Shown: positions 16,801-26,117, counted from the first letter of the stretch. The stretch is DNA of 64,000 nt from Cyanobacteria bacterium SZAS LIN-3 (GCA_018266215.1 JAFEAV010000008.1:1-64000); one strand, 5' to 3'. Notes: generated by a model from the sequence alone, not told the origin. Numbers and translations: made by a program.

Positions 16801-19800
16801 ACCGCTCACGTCACCGTTTACGACGTTGACATCACCAAAGCCTGCGTTGATGTTGACCACTCCCGTGGGCGCGCTCGCTGCCACTTGAGTGAAGAGTGAG
16901 ATGCCGCCGACTTTTGTAGAGGTTGTTTTGAGCGTTACTGAATCTTTCGTCTGGATATCCGAATCAGCCGTAATGCCGTTTGCTGCCGTTATTGAGAGCG
17001 CACTCACGGCCTGCGTCTTGGACAGACCAACAGATCCTATATTCGCCGTGCCCTTGGCGGCGCTTATCGTCACGGTTGTAGCACTGACGTCCCCGGTCGA
17101 TTTGAAATTGCCGGTGGTGGCCGTCAGCAGTGCGATGCCGCCGGCTTTGACATTGCCTTCCAGGTCCATGCTTGGAGCTGTGAGGGTGACATTGGTGCCG
17201 GCTGAGAGTGAAAAAGCGGGAGGACTGGAGTCCGAATTGATACCACCTGCGGCTGTTGTTACCAGCGTGTAGGAGCCCAGTTCGGCAGAGTTTGTGCCGA
17301 TCAGGCGGGGCCCGGTGCCGGTGGCACTGATGTTGACTGTGTCGCCTGCCTGGGCCGTCAGCCTGTCTGCGTTGACGACAAATGCCGCTTTGGATGTACC
17401 GATGTTGAAGCCCGCGCCGCTTCCTGTCTCCAGGAGGACTTCGTTGGCGCTGACGACAAAGGCCTTGTTTAACTGGATAATCGAGCCCTGGTCGACAATC
17501 AGGAAGGCGTCGATGGTGGCGCCGGGAGTACCCAGGGCACCGCCAATAGTGATTGAGCCAACGCCCGATGAACGCAGGCTGAGGTCAGCGACCGCGGTGA
17601 TCGGCGCGTTAGTTATGATGCCGCCGCCTGATTGCACGGTGAGGGCACCGTTGGGAGAGCCCGAGACGGAGAGTGTGCCCTGCGCTCCGTTTTTGTTGCC
17701 TGCTATCTGTCCTATGTTGAATACCGTCGGACTGGTGGCAGCCAGTGTGATCTGACCGCCGCCGCCGCCGCTCTGTCCATTTTCGCTGAGGGAGCCGGTG
17801 ATTAACAGGGTCGAGTTTTGATTAATTTCGAAGTCATTGAAGTAGCCCGATTTTAGTGTCAGTTTGCCGCCGCTGCCACCGCTTGCCGGGGTCAGGTCGA
17901 GAGCGGTCGATGTCGGGTCATAGGTGATGCTGCCGCCTGCAGAGCCGCCGCCGCTTTGTAAAATGATAGAGCCCGCGCTGGCATTTCCGACCGCGCCCTT
18001 GGCGCTGATAAATAACGGTCCGCTCTTGCCCAGGTCGAGCGTGCCACCGTCGTGGACTTCAAAGTCGATTGCGCCGGCCTTACCATCCGCACTGGCATTA
18101 GCCGTGAGTGTAAGTGGCGTTGTGCCCTTGCCAGTCCAGACAATATCGGCACCCTTCATTGTAATAGTGCCGGCATTGGCTTTTGTGCCGCCAACGGCAC
18201 TGGCGTTGTAGTTAAATGTGGTGTTCGCACCCAGGTCAATTATGTCGCCCGTCGCTCCCCCCGCGATGAGTGTGAGACCTCCTCCTCCGACATTGCCGGT
18301 GTTGGAGATGACATTTGCCCCCATCAGTGTAATGCCGCCGACATCAGAGCCGCTCGGATCGAGATGGGAAATGCTTACATTGCCGTTGGCGAATGCACCG
18401 GCGGATGTGGCTTTTACCGTACCCATGTAATTTAGCTTGCCGTCAGCGGGCACGGCGCCAACAAAGAGGGTGAAACCATCATATGCAGTGATGGTGATAT
18501 TGCCCGCTCCAAAAGTCGCACTAATCGGCGCTGAGCTGTCCAGATTGCCGAGTTGTACCTTGCGGCTGCTAAACACTGTAATGTCGCCGCCGGTAGTGGT
18601 GAGATTGCCGGTGAAGATGTCTCCGTGGGTAATAGCGCCGCTTGATGGATCGGCATTGAGTACCGATACGCTATTGAGTTGTTTGCCTGTCTGATCGTAG
18701 GTCACATTGCCGTTGGTCGGAATGCCCGGTGCAGCTGCCTGCAGCGTGATTGTGGCCTGGCCGATATTGCTGCCGCCGCCTGTGGTGTCGACATTGCCGA
18801 TGCTTATCGCGGTCTGTTTGGCGCCGCCCACGGCAATAAAGCTGCCGTTGCGCCCGGCAACGGTGCCATTTGTTTGCAGCGTTACGGCGGAATTGATCAG
18901 GATCTGGCCTTTCACCCCGAGGCTGTCCGTGAAGGCGACAAATGTCATGTTGCCACCGGCACCGGTGCCTGTAGATTTACTGCTCAGACTACCTATCGAT
19001 GTGAGATCGATACTGCCGCCCCCTGCCGATGGACCGGTAACGGTAATGACATCTCCTGAAACACCGACTACCACACTGCTCGCGGTTCCGGCAAACATTG
19101 ATAGCGGTCCGGAATCGGTGGAGCTTGAGGTGGAAATTGCAGTGGCTGCTGTAGACTTGATGTCAGCGGCGGCTACCAGCAGCAGACCGTTCGGGGCTTT
19201 TAGAGACGGACCATTAAGCGTAATAGTATTGCCGCTGATAAGTGAAATGCTGTCGGCGGAAAAGGCGGCGTTCAATTGTATGTTGCCGCCGCTCTCTACC
19301 AGAATATTGGATGGTGTGCCCAATATCGTGCTTGTGTTGAATATTGCATCGGATGTCTGGTGTATTTCCACCCGTCCACCTGTGACGGTGATGTTGCCCA
19401 GATTACTCATCGCGGTGCCACCACCCGATAGCGGTCCGCCGACAAACGAGCCGAATGCGAGGCCAAAATTGGCGGGGGTAGTAGCGATAATTACCGTGTT
19501 GGCGGTCGAGCTGGAGGAAATCATTACATTGCCGCTACCTGGAGCTCCGGCGATGTTAATGCCCGGCAATTTTATGGCATTGGCAGTATCTGTGCTGCCG
19601 GCAACAATCAGCACATCGCCGTTAGCACTTTTGCCACTTGTATCCATTGGGCCTGGAGCAGAGATTGATACTCTGCCCGTATTTACGGGATCACCGATGG
19701 CGCTGTAAGCGACGGCAGTGATTTTGCCACCTGAGCCGGTGAATTTATTGGTTGTAGTGAAACTTGTCGCCGAGACTGAGATGTTGCCGGGAATGTCGCT

Positions 19801-22800
19801 CGGTCCGTTGATTGTAATGCTTGATCCGTCGGCCGCCACACTGATGTTCGCTCCGGCAAGCATTGTGATTGATCCGGCATTGGTCCCAAGGACAGCAGCG
19901 TTGGCGGAAACGCCGCCTCCACTAGTGGTTACGGATCCGCCGGCTGCAAGTACGATTCCTCCGGCCATTGCAAAATTTGTCTGGTCCGCTTGCAGACTGC
20001 CGCTGACTGAAACATCACCGGCGGTGCTTACTGCCAATATGCGCTGCGCGGAGACCGGACCGAGACTGACGCTGCCTCCAGCCTGGGCCGTCACGCTGTC
20101 TGTGGCGGCCAGTGTGCCTGCCCATAATTTACCGCTTGTCAGGCTTCCACCCAGGAATGAGCCGGAGACCGTCGAGGTCAGGGGATCGAGGGACACGCTT
20201 CCGAGATTGGGCGTCGAGACCGAGAGCGTGATGGTACTGTTGCCGCCCGCTCCTGTCGCATTGGCGTTAAATGAGTTGAGTGCGCCGCCGATTCCGGCGT
20301 CCGCCACTGCAACAACGCTGCCGCCGTTCTTTGAAAGTGAATCTGCTTTTAACGTCAGTGCGCCGGGCAGCACAACACCGGTGGTCGCTGTATTACCCTG
20401 GAAGGCGATCAGATTTACAGTCCCGCCTGTGCCGCTCGTTGATTCTGCGGAGAGCTGACTCAATGGCTGGGCAGCAAAATTGATGTCGCCACCATTTGTA
20501 GTGCTGCCAATTAAAGCTACTGTTCTGGGCGGCGAAGGGTTAAAGCCGTAGTTTACCCCGGCGATTATAGTGATATTGCCGGCATCGGAGGTGGCCGATG
20601 TGAGGATACTGCCACCTGATGCCGTCGTAGCTATGGTGCCGCCGGCGACCATCAAAATGCCGCCTGTTCCCGCCTGAATGGTGCCATTGCCGATGTTAAT
20701 ACCGCTGCTCAGACCCTGGGCTAAGATCTCAATGTTGTTGCTCACCTTGATGTCGGAGCCGATTGTGATATTGCCGCTGGGCGACCATGCCGTGAAGTTT
20801 TTAACTATACCGGCATTTACAGTTGGGGTAGTGATGCCAAATCCCTCGACAAAGAGTTCGTTGATTGAGCCCGTATAACTTGTTGAGTTGTTTAGCGCGG
20901 CACCTGTGGCTATTTTTACATCGCCGCCGCCACCTATAAGATTGAGGGGTCCGGCAATGGTCCCCACAACAGTTTGTCCCAGGGTGAGGTTTCCGGTTTG
21001 TGTACCGTTTGTGGTGTCAATGACGAAGCTGGCCGTATACTTCGCCGCCTCGATATCGATAGAGCCGGAAGGCTTGCTGCCTCCTGCTGTGGAGACAGTG
21101 GCGTTTGATCCCGCGTCAATCGTTATGCCTGCCGATGCTGCGCTGCCGTAGATTGTGATATCACCGTTTGATCCTTTGCCGTTGCCTCCGCTGAGGACGT
21201 TCACAGGGGAGATGAGTACCTGACCGGTAAATGCATTGCTGCCGCTGGCAGCCCCGATTGTGATATTGCCGCCGTTGCCGTCTGTGGTGCTGGACACGGT
21301 GCTTATCGAGTCAAAGGTGCTGGCCAGCTCCACTCTACCGCCGGTGGTGCTGTGAAAAAGAGGGTTAGTGGTTATTTTGACGGTGTTGAACGTATACTGC
21401 TCGCCTGCAAGTATCGTGATGTCGCCTGGTATGCCCGCTACGGTATTTGTCTTCAGTGTATTGCCGATTACGCCACCAGCGGCCACGTCACCCCCGGCGA
21501 CTATGGCGATGCCGGCAGAGGCCGATATACCGGCCAAAAGATTAATACTGCCTGTAGTGGCCAGCGCGGCCGGTCCGTTGGTCGTGATTGCGCCGCCGAG
21601 ACTGATGGTATCTCCGCCATTGCCACCAAGAATGGTTACGGCACCGCTGGCATTAATGGGTCCGGCAAGATTGATACCGCCCTGGCCGATGCCGAGATTC
21701 AATGAGCCTTGCATTCCTGTCCCAGGGCCCTGCGCGCCATTTGTGCCAAAGGACCAGTTAGTGGTGCCGATAGGCTCAGGTGTCTGGACTTGAATATGGA
21801 CAGTGCTGGCCCCGGAAATGCTGCCCACTGTTATCGCCGTCGCGCCGCTTGTGCGGCAGCCTGAGTATATTCCTACGACGCCGCCTATCCCACCGGCCCC
21901 GGCACTGGCATTGATGGTGCCGCCGGTTCTCAGCGTGATCATGCCGGAGTTGACTTCGCCTCCATTGGCCGGAGCGTTGCCGTAAGCGCCAATAAATATA
22001 TTGCCGCCATCGAGACCGGCCTTGGTGCTGTTGGAGTTGATTTGCATTGACGATGAGGCGCCGCTGAGATCAATATAGCCCCCCGTGCCGACAGCGTTTA
22101 TGCTGACCGGCTGGTTAAAGCTTACCGTGCCATTGGCAGCGGTGCCTGGTGTCTGCACTCCGGTGGTCGAATCACCGCTGCCCGAGCTCTTCAATCCTGG
22201 TGCACCGGCTATGATGGTGATGTTGTAGCCTTGACCTCCGGCGTCCCTGGCCTCAATCTTGGACAGGCCGCTGGCCGTGATATTGCCGCCGGCAAGGATG
22301 GTGATGGCTTCGGTTGCTGTTATGGAGCCGTTTAATTGAATGTCGCCGGTGTTGTAATAGGTCGGGTCACCGGTCAGACATTGGGTGCCGACATGGAGCA
22401 TGTCAGTGTTGGCCGAAACGTGCACCGCCGAACCGTCAGACTCTACGTTGCCGGTCAGCTGCTCGACATTGACATTGACTGTACCACCACCGGCGTGGAG
22501 ATTGAGTTGCTTGGACAGTAAATCACCACCGGTGACGGTGGAGTTGCTCACTCCGGTATAAGCAGCATCTCTTACATTGATGGCGCCGCTGAGCGCGCTG
22601 ATTGTGCCCTGGCTATTGTTGACGCTGAGGTCGAATCCCTGTGCCGCTCCCAGCGTGACGTTGCCCGCGGTTGAAGAGACGAGTCCTGTGTTTGTAATAT
22701 GTGGTGCCTGTAAGTTGATATCACCGACGGCTGTAAGCGTCGGGCGCACGCCACCAGTGGAGGTGCCGCCGATAACGCCATTGGTCAGCGTGCCGCCGGC

Positions 22801-23751
22801 AGAGATGGCAAGGTTGCCGGAGCTGCTGATTGCGCCGAGATTGGTGAAATCCTTAGCAGCCTCCAGTACAAGATCAACTACTCCCGAGTGCGCACCGTGT
22901 GCGACTGTGGAAATCGATCCGGAGCTTTCATTGATGATGTTTGTGGCGACAATATTTGCCGATGCGTGGCTGCCGCTGACTCCGATAATTGAGCCGTAAT
23001 TGAGCAGATCGCCGCCGACGGATATGCTGGATTTGCCCAGAGCATAGTCGAAGGCTGTGACATTTTGCGGCACAACGACGCCGTTCACCTGGACAAAATG
23101 ATTCAATGACAGCACGCTGTTTAGCGAAAAACTGCCGCCCTGAGCGCGACCTTCGCTGTCGAGGACTATCTGTTGGCCGCCGGAGCTCTGGGCTTGATAA
23201 ATTGCCACAAGCTCAGCTGGAGTCACTTTATCACCGGTGTGAAAGGTTGAAGTTGTGCCGTCCAGCGATATTGTCACCGAGGGAGAATGGCTGATTATCC
23301 CTGGTTGAAGCACGATTGAATTATTGGCGGAGGTCAGGTCCAGTTGAATGTTTTGTTCAGCGCCTGTGGCAGTCTGTGCCGTTGGGAGCTGTATCAGAGT
23401 TGGTCTGGCAAAAGCCTGCTGCCAGCTGTTTTCGTGAGTCGTCGAGATGTTGTTCTGGTGCTGCGGTATAAAAGCCGCTGGTGCGGCAATCGGCAGAGTC
23501 GCCGCGGTCGGGCTGAATGCATGCGGCACAACCGGTTGAGTGATCGAACCTCCCTGCGCTCCGCCCCAGTTTTGATTGTGCAGGGCGTTGGTTGGCGAAA
23601 CAACGTTGTGCCCAGCTGCCCAGGTACTGCCCGAGCCATGCGCAAGAGCCTGACTGCATGTAGTAAACAATGCAATATTGAAGCCTGCGGACATGATTCC
23701 GATGCGGTTCGCGGCAAAATTTTTGCGCGCAGCTCTCTGTGCGTTTTTCAT
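13822..23751 (-). CDS. Giant exported beta-repeat protein with FecR-like C-terminus
   Basis: 3,309 residues (about 330 kDa), very rich in Gly, Ser, Thr, Ala and Val. An extended signal peptide (about residues 1-37, ending SQALA) begins it. Up to about residue 3000 the protein is made of beta-strand repeats. The N-terminal two-thirds repeats units around GGNITIxAG; the later part repeats a unit of about 80-90 residues around SGGKSVTLTAxxGxI...GSVG, seen as VSGGKSVTITAGKG, VLATKSVTMTASAG and ITGGKSVTLSAAKG. This is the sequence style of large surface adhesins with a beta-helix fold. Near the end (about 3136-3215) a FecR-like segment (GSVLSIARADRKITTAFGDV) is followed by a roughly 90-residue helical tail. 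No TpsB or type I secretion partner lies nearby, and the start has no clear ribosome binding site. Confidence 0.8.
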   Translation of the reverse strand: MKNAQRAARKNFAANRIGIMSAGFNIALFTTCSQALAHGSGSTWAAGHNVVSPTNALHNQNWGGAQGGSITQPVVPHAFSPTAATLPIAAPAAFIPQHQNNISTTHENSWQQAFARPTLIQLPTAQTATGAEQNIQLDLTSANNSIVLQPGIISHSPSVTISLDGTTSTFHTGDKVTPAELVAIYQAQSSGGQQIVLDSEGRAQGGSFSLNSVLSLNHFVQVNGVVVPQNVTAFDYALGKSSISVGGDLLNYGSIIGVSGSHASANIVATNIINESSGSISTVAHGAHSGVVDLVLEAAKDFTNLGAISSSGNLAISAGGTLTNGVIGGTSTGGVRPTLTAVGDINLQAPHITNTGLVSSTAGNVTLGAAQGFDLSVNNSQGTISALSGAINVRDAAYTGVSNSTVTGGDLLSKQLNLHAGGGTVNVNVEQLTGNVESDGSAVHVSANTDMLHVGTQCLTGDPTYYNTGDIQLNGSITATEAITILAGGNITASGLSKIEARDAGGQGYNITIIAGAPGLKSSGSGDSTTGVQTPGTAANGTVSFNQPVSINAVGTGGYIDLSGASSSMQINSNSTKAGLDGGNIFIGAYGNAPANGGEVNSGMITLRTGGTINASAGAGGIGGVVGIYSGCRTSGATAITVGSISGASTVHIQVQTPEPIGTTNWSFGTNGAQGPGTGMQGSLNLGIGQGGINLAGPINASGAVTILGGNGGDTISLGGAITTNGPAALATTGSINLLAGISASAGIAIVAGGDVAAGGVIGNTLKTNTVAGIPGDITILAGEQYTFNTVKITTNPLFHSTTGGRVELASTFDSISTVSSTTDGNGGNITIGAASGSNAFTGQVLISPVNVLSGGNGKGSNGDITIYGSAASAGITIDAGSNATVSTAGGSKPSGSIDIEAAKYTASFVIDTTNGTQTGNLTLGQTVVGTIAGPLNLIGGGGDVKIATGAALNNSTSYTGSINELFVEGFGITTPTVNAGIVKNFTAWSPSGNITIGSDIKVSNNIEILAQGLSSGINIGNGTIQAGTGGILMVAGGTIATTASGGSILTSATSDAGNITIIAGVNYGFNPSPPRTVALIGSTTNGGDINFAAQPLSQLSAESTSGTGGTVNLIAFQGNTATTGVVLPGALTLKADSLSKNGGSVVAVADAGIGGALNSFNANATGAGGNSTITLSVSTPNLGSVSLDPLTSTVSGSFLGGSLTSGKLWAGTLAATDSVTAQAGGSVSLGPVSAQRILAVSTAGDVSVSGSLQADQTNFAMAGGIVLAAGGSVTTSGGGVSANAAVLGTNAGSITMLAGANISVAADGSSITINGPSDIPGNISVSATSFTTTNKFTGSGGKITAVAYSAIGDPVNTGRVSISAPGPMDTSGKSANGDVLIVAGSTDTANAIKLPGINIAGAPGSGNVMISSSSTANTVIIATTPANFGLAFGSFVGGPLSGGGTAMSNLGNITVTGGRVEIHQTSDAIFNTSTILGTPSNILVESGGNIQLNAAFSADSISLISGNTITLNGPSLKAPNGLLLVAAADIKSTAATAISTSSSTDSGPLSMFAGTASSVVVGVSGDVITVTGPSAGGGSIDLTSIGSLSSKSTGTGAGGNMTFVAFTDSLGVKGQILINSAVTLQTNGTVAGRNGSFIAVGGAKQTAISIGNVDTTGGGSNIGQATITLQAAAPGIPTNGNVTYDQTGKQLNSVSVLNADPSSGAITHGDIFTGNLTTTGGDITVFSSRKVQLGNLDSSAPISATFGAGNITITAYDGFTLFVGAVPADGKLNYMGTVKATSAGAFANGNVSISHLDPSGSDVGGITLMGANVISNTGNVGGGGLTLIAGGATGDIIDLGANTTFNYNASAVGGTKANAGTITMKGADIVWTGKGTTPLTLTANASADGKAGAIDFEVHDGGTLDLGKSGPLFISAKGAVGNASAGSIILQSGGGSAGGSITYDPTSTALDLTPASGGSGGKLTLKSGYFNDFEINQNSTLLITGSLSENGQSGGGGGQITLAATSPTVFNIGQIAGNKNGAQGTLSVSGSPNGALTVQSGGGIITNAPITAVADLSLRSSGVGSITIGGALGTPGATIDAFLIVDQGSIIQLNKAFVVSANEVLLETGSGAGFNIGTSKAAFVVNADRLTAQAGDTVNISATGTGPRLIGTNSAELGSYTLVTTAAGGINSDSSPPAFSLSAGTNVTLTAPSMDLEGNVKAGGIALLTATTGNFKSTGDVSATTVTISAAKGTANIGSVGLSKTQAVSALSITAANGITADSDIQTKDSVTLKTTSTKVGGISLFTQVAASAPTGVVNINAGFGDVNVVNGDVSGGKSVTITAGKGIIDVQSIGNSPTGTVTLTSGSDPSGAGSKIQIGNGGITAATSIILKTTSTKDGFIAVAGNLKTTNLAPSTGVISVISAGDVELDTSKSVEATKSITITSSKSHAFMGKLGNGVQGADTVTITAAKDIQVAAINAINTVTIKGTTSSSDITISGDVLASSPTKGIVSITAPGFSGIDATGHDVSGGKSVSLTAANGKIALGTGGKVLAPLTLALTASGPITASGDLKAVNSITAKTTTKSTSSGAGEINFGGDVLTSSTTAGVVTLTSSGAGAAITLPAAHKVLATKSVTMTASAGDVVVGTIGLPVSPSATIAITALKSLTVNGDLTASKSVTLKTTGKAAGQGDIFVHGNILAFSKTGTVAITSSSIGTGIVVDTNKDISACTSVTLTAAKANITTGSVGADGTHLTAKAVMTALNNITTNGTITVQSSDSETVTGATGAITANANIRAMPLASPFTSGTVTLTASQGLIDAKNADITGGKSVTLSAAKGVGTIDIKSVGAVDPSGTFVAKSLHGFKNIGSINTVGAVAITTGTSSSLTDGVDLAGNITTKAGAISVTSGGTFLTVEPGVAITANGTSKVKAPILLLDTNKTNSLISFGNGSSVTTGGAGGDTITVAIGTAPTKGVNTQNPNGVGIKVNQNTPPNNAFFGPVGVVDPTSTGTITLQGANVIFSGPTSPAQPFIKFTNTTFFADPPVSTASVPAVHLINTGISSATNQVSLQPIAAPVTLHISTLAQTAPTASQITTADVASLVSQRVLSAPKFNWISATEVDGGEIPVSLLADEELTISSADVAQIQHQSQHKLSHLSRGSVLSIARADRKITTAFGDVNIAANSMVLVMAFDHGMAVYNFDDTHPNAVTVTAGGKAIAVHPGTSTLITAKHVKSFEQVNPAQLVFYRRMVEHELDGNLKAYRSEFSIRSAMHAVRPLRELLVARDKETSRVANHFLKTTAILMQMQGGGEGFRQMMKPRLTASAVVAGQ

Positions 23752-24114
23752 TGCGGTGACGTCCTATCTGGGCGATTTTGTACAAACGGCAAATGTTATC
23801 AGTTTTGCTGTTGATCGCCTACATATATAGGTACATGCCTGAGTTGGCGTGCTGGTCCAGATGCCGTTTCGGGGCTCAGACCCGGAAATATTTAATTTTT
23901 CGCACGCGTGCTATCCGTATCTGTCCGGCGCTTTGGTCGAATCTTGGCGGATCTAATAGTGTCAAGCAGTCGCAGTCATTCACGGTGAAAGCCGATTGAC
24001 GTCAAGACGCTAAAATCATCACAAAGGTGGATGCCATTCCGGCGGCATTGGATGCGACTATCTGAGAGCTACGCTCAATCTATCTGAAAGCTCGCCAACA
24101 AGACTAATTTCGCA
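23752..24114. promoter_or_regulatory. Divergent regulatory region of giant gene and hxlR-type gene
   Basis: 363 bases between the divergent starts of the giant repeat protein (minus) and the HxlR regulator (plus). It contains the perfect palindrome TTGACGTCAA at 23996-24005 and a second GACGTC at about 23758-23763, close to the giant gene's start. Two copies of the word CTATCTGA occur at about 24057-24064 and 24079-24086. These could be operator half-sites for the HxlR-type regulator; this is inferred from symmetry and position alone. Confidence 0.4.
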
Positions 24115-24519
24115 ATGCAAGATCCAAGCAGTGTTGAACCTGCCCTCTGCCCAATAAATAGCGTTCTCGATGTGATCAGCGCTAAGTGGACTGTGGAGAT
24201 TTTGCGTGAGCTGGCGCTCGGCTCGATGCGCACCAGAGCATTTTTGAGAGTTATTCCCGGCATTTCCATGAAGTCGCTTTTGCAACGGTTGAAAGTGCTG
24301 CAAGACGCAGGCATGATATCCCGCACCGCTTTTGGCGAAAAGTCACTGCGGGTCGAGTATTCAATCACCCCTCGTGGGCAGCGTGTCCTGGCGATATATT
24401 CCGAACTTCTGGACATCGCTTCCGAGATGATGGAAGTGAATTGTTGTTGTTCGATAACCGGTGCCTGCGCTAAGGAAATTTCCTGCCCCAATCGGGCACC
24501 ACAGTCTGCCGCTCAATAA
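24115..24519 (+). CDS. HxlR-family transcriptional regulator with Cys-rich tail
   Basis: 134 residues. The HxlR winged-helix pattern is clear: CP at residues 12-13, SAKWTVEILRELALGSMRTRAF, then GISMKSLLQRLKVLQDAGMI and the wing with VEYSITPRGQRVL. The family binds DNA as a dimer, and several members sense oxidants or aldehydes through a conserved N-terminal Cys; C12 is at that position here. Unusually, a short C-terminal tail holds five more Cys (C110, C111, C112, C118, C124), which could bind a metal or react with thiol-active compounds. It lies 177 bases upstream of the flavin-dependent oxygenase gene in the same direction and is divergent from the giant gene, so either may be its target. 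Confidence 0.8.
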   Translation: MQDPSSVEPALCPINSVLDVISAKWTVEILRELALGSMRTRAFLRVIPGISMKSLLQRLKVLQDAGMISRTAFGEKSLRVEYSITPRGQRVLAIYSELLDIASEMMEVNCCCSITGACAKEISCPNRAPQSAAQ

Positions 24520-24695
24520 GAAATGTGGACGCAATTCTTCCCCTGCCGAAACCGGCTTTGGCTCGCCGTTTTGGTGGCAGCATAGCTAAATTTGAGTCTG
24601 GCGGAGCGTGGTCACCTTTTTGTTACCAGTTTAAATTTTACCGGCCTGACTGCTAGAACTAGATGCAGTTGACCGCGAGTCGGAGGAGAAAGCGT

Positions 24696-26117
24696 ATGTC
24701 CAGTCCTGTACTTATTCAAGGTGGTATGGGTGTCGGGGTTTCAAACTGGCAACTTGCTCGCGCTGTTTCTCTGGAAGGACAACTGGGCGTTGTTTCCGGC
24801 ACCATGATTGATACCGTATTTGCCAGACGCTTGCAGGATGGCGACCCCGGTGAGCATATGCAGAGAGCCTGTCTTAATTTCCCTGATCAGGAGCTGGCGG
24901 AAAGGGTATATCAGCGGCTTTATGTCCCCGGTGGCAAGGCGAAAGATGCTCCCTATTTCAGTCTGCCGATGATGGGCATTCGTCCATCGGTGGCTTCTGT
25001 CGAATTGACTGTTCTGGCTAATTTTGCCGAGGTTTTCCTGGCCAAGGAAGGTCATCAGGGACTCGTTGGCATCAATTATCTGGAAAAGATCCAGATGCCC
25101 ACCTTGCCGTCGCTCTATGGTGCCATGCTGGCAGGTGTCGACTATGTGCTCATGGGTGCGGGCATTCCAAAGGCTATTCCAGGCATTCTCGATGCTCTCA
25201 GTCAGCATCAGAAAGTGTCCATGAAGCTATTCGTTGAAGCGAACGCCGGTAGCGAGCAGGATAATTATTTGTCATTTGATCCTGGTTTGTTGCTGCAAAT
25301 GGATCAACCACTTAAGCGGCCGAAGTTTATTGCAATTGTTTCATCTCACACTCTGGCCGCTAATCTGGCGAAAAAGTCTTCAGGCAAAGTCGATGGTTTC
25401 GTCATTGAGAATCACACCGCCGGCGGGCACAATGCTCCACCCAGAGGCCCCTTGAAGTTGTCTGAGAACGGCGAACCTGTATATGGTGAGCGCGACGCGG
25501 CAGACTTGAATGAGATGCGAAAACTTGGGTTGCCATTCTGGCTTGCCGGCGGCATGTACGGTAGCTGTGGCTCATTGCAGGCGGCTCTAGATGCCGGCGC
25601 AACTGGGGTCCAGATTGGTACGCCCTTTGCATTTTGCAAGGAGTCGGGTATCAAGGACGAGCTCAAAAATACGGTGCTGCAAAATGTTCAGAGTGCCGAA
25701 GTGGGTGTGTTTACCGATCCCTGTGCCTCGGCCTCCGGCTATCCGTTTAAAGTCACCATGATCGAAGGCACACTGGCTGATGAGGCTGTCTTCGAGGAGC
25801 GTGAGCGCGTCTGCGATCTGGGCTATTTGCGCACTCCCTATGAGCGTGACGATCATTCTATTGGTTTCAGATGTCCGGGAGAGCCCGTCGGTGATTTTGT
25901 CAGGAAAGGCGGTGCTGCAGTTGATACATGCGACCGCAAATGTTTGTGCAATGCGCTGCTCGCGACAATAGGTCTGGGCCAGGTGCGCAAGGAGCACTAT
26001 GTGGAGCCCGCTCTGGTGACAGCAGGGGACAACATTATGGAGCTGAAAAACTTCATCGAGAAGGATGCTCTGGGCTATTCTGCGAAATCCGTTATCGACA
26101 AGGTGCTGCAGCACTAG
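24696..26117 (+). CDS. Nitronate monooxygenase-like flavoenzyme
   Basis: 473 residues from the ATG at 24696, chosen because GGAGGAG precedes it; an in-frame ATG at 24663 lacks a site. The protein is a flavin-binding TIM barrel of the nitronate monooxygenase / 2-nitropropane dioxygenase group: IQGGMGVGVSNWQLA at the start, the ENHTAGGHNAPP segment, and GLPFWLAGGMYGSCGSLQAAL followed by GATGVQIGTPFAF, the phosphate-binding end of the barrel. Known members use FMN and oxygen to oxidise alkyl nitronates. This is a longer subtype with a Cys-containing C-terminal extension (about residues 395-425: RCPGEP, DTCDRKCLCN), so the substrate may differ. It follows the HxlR regulator. Confidence 0.8.
   Translation: MSSPVLIQGGMGVGVSNWQLARAVSLEGQLGVVSGTMIDTVFARRLQDGDPGEHMQRACLNFPDQELAERVYQRLYVPGGKAKDAPYFSLPMMGIRPSVASVELTVLANFAEVFLAKEGHQGLVGINYLEKIQMPTLPSLYGAMLAGVDYVLMGAGIPKAIPGILDALSQHQKVSMKLFVEANAGSEQDNYLSFDPGLLLQMDQPLKRPKFIAIVSSHTLAANLAKKSSGKVDGFVIENHTAGGHNAPPRGPLKLSENGEPVYGERDAADLNEMRKLGLPFWLAGGMYGSCGSLQAALDAGATGVQIGTPFAFCKESGIKDELKNTVLQNVQSAEVGVFTDPCASASGYPFKVTMIEGTLADEAVFEERERVCDLGYLRTPYERDDHSIGFRCPGEPVGDFVRKGGAAVDTCDRKCLCNALLATIGLGQVRKEHYVEPALVTAGDNIMELKNFIEKDALGYSAKSVIDKVLQH

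Noticed and set aside
14650-23294. Long plus-strand open frames (up to 376 codons) opposite the giant gene
   Set aside because: They are antisense to a continuous 3,309-codon frame with signal peptide and repeats. Their Pro/Val/Thr-rich sequence mirrors the complementary codons of the repeats and shows no domain.
13822-23751. CRISPR or tandem DNA repeat array inside the 10-kb region
   Set aside because: The repetition is at protein level with diverged DNA and irregular spacing. No identical direct repeats with unique spacers are seen.
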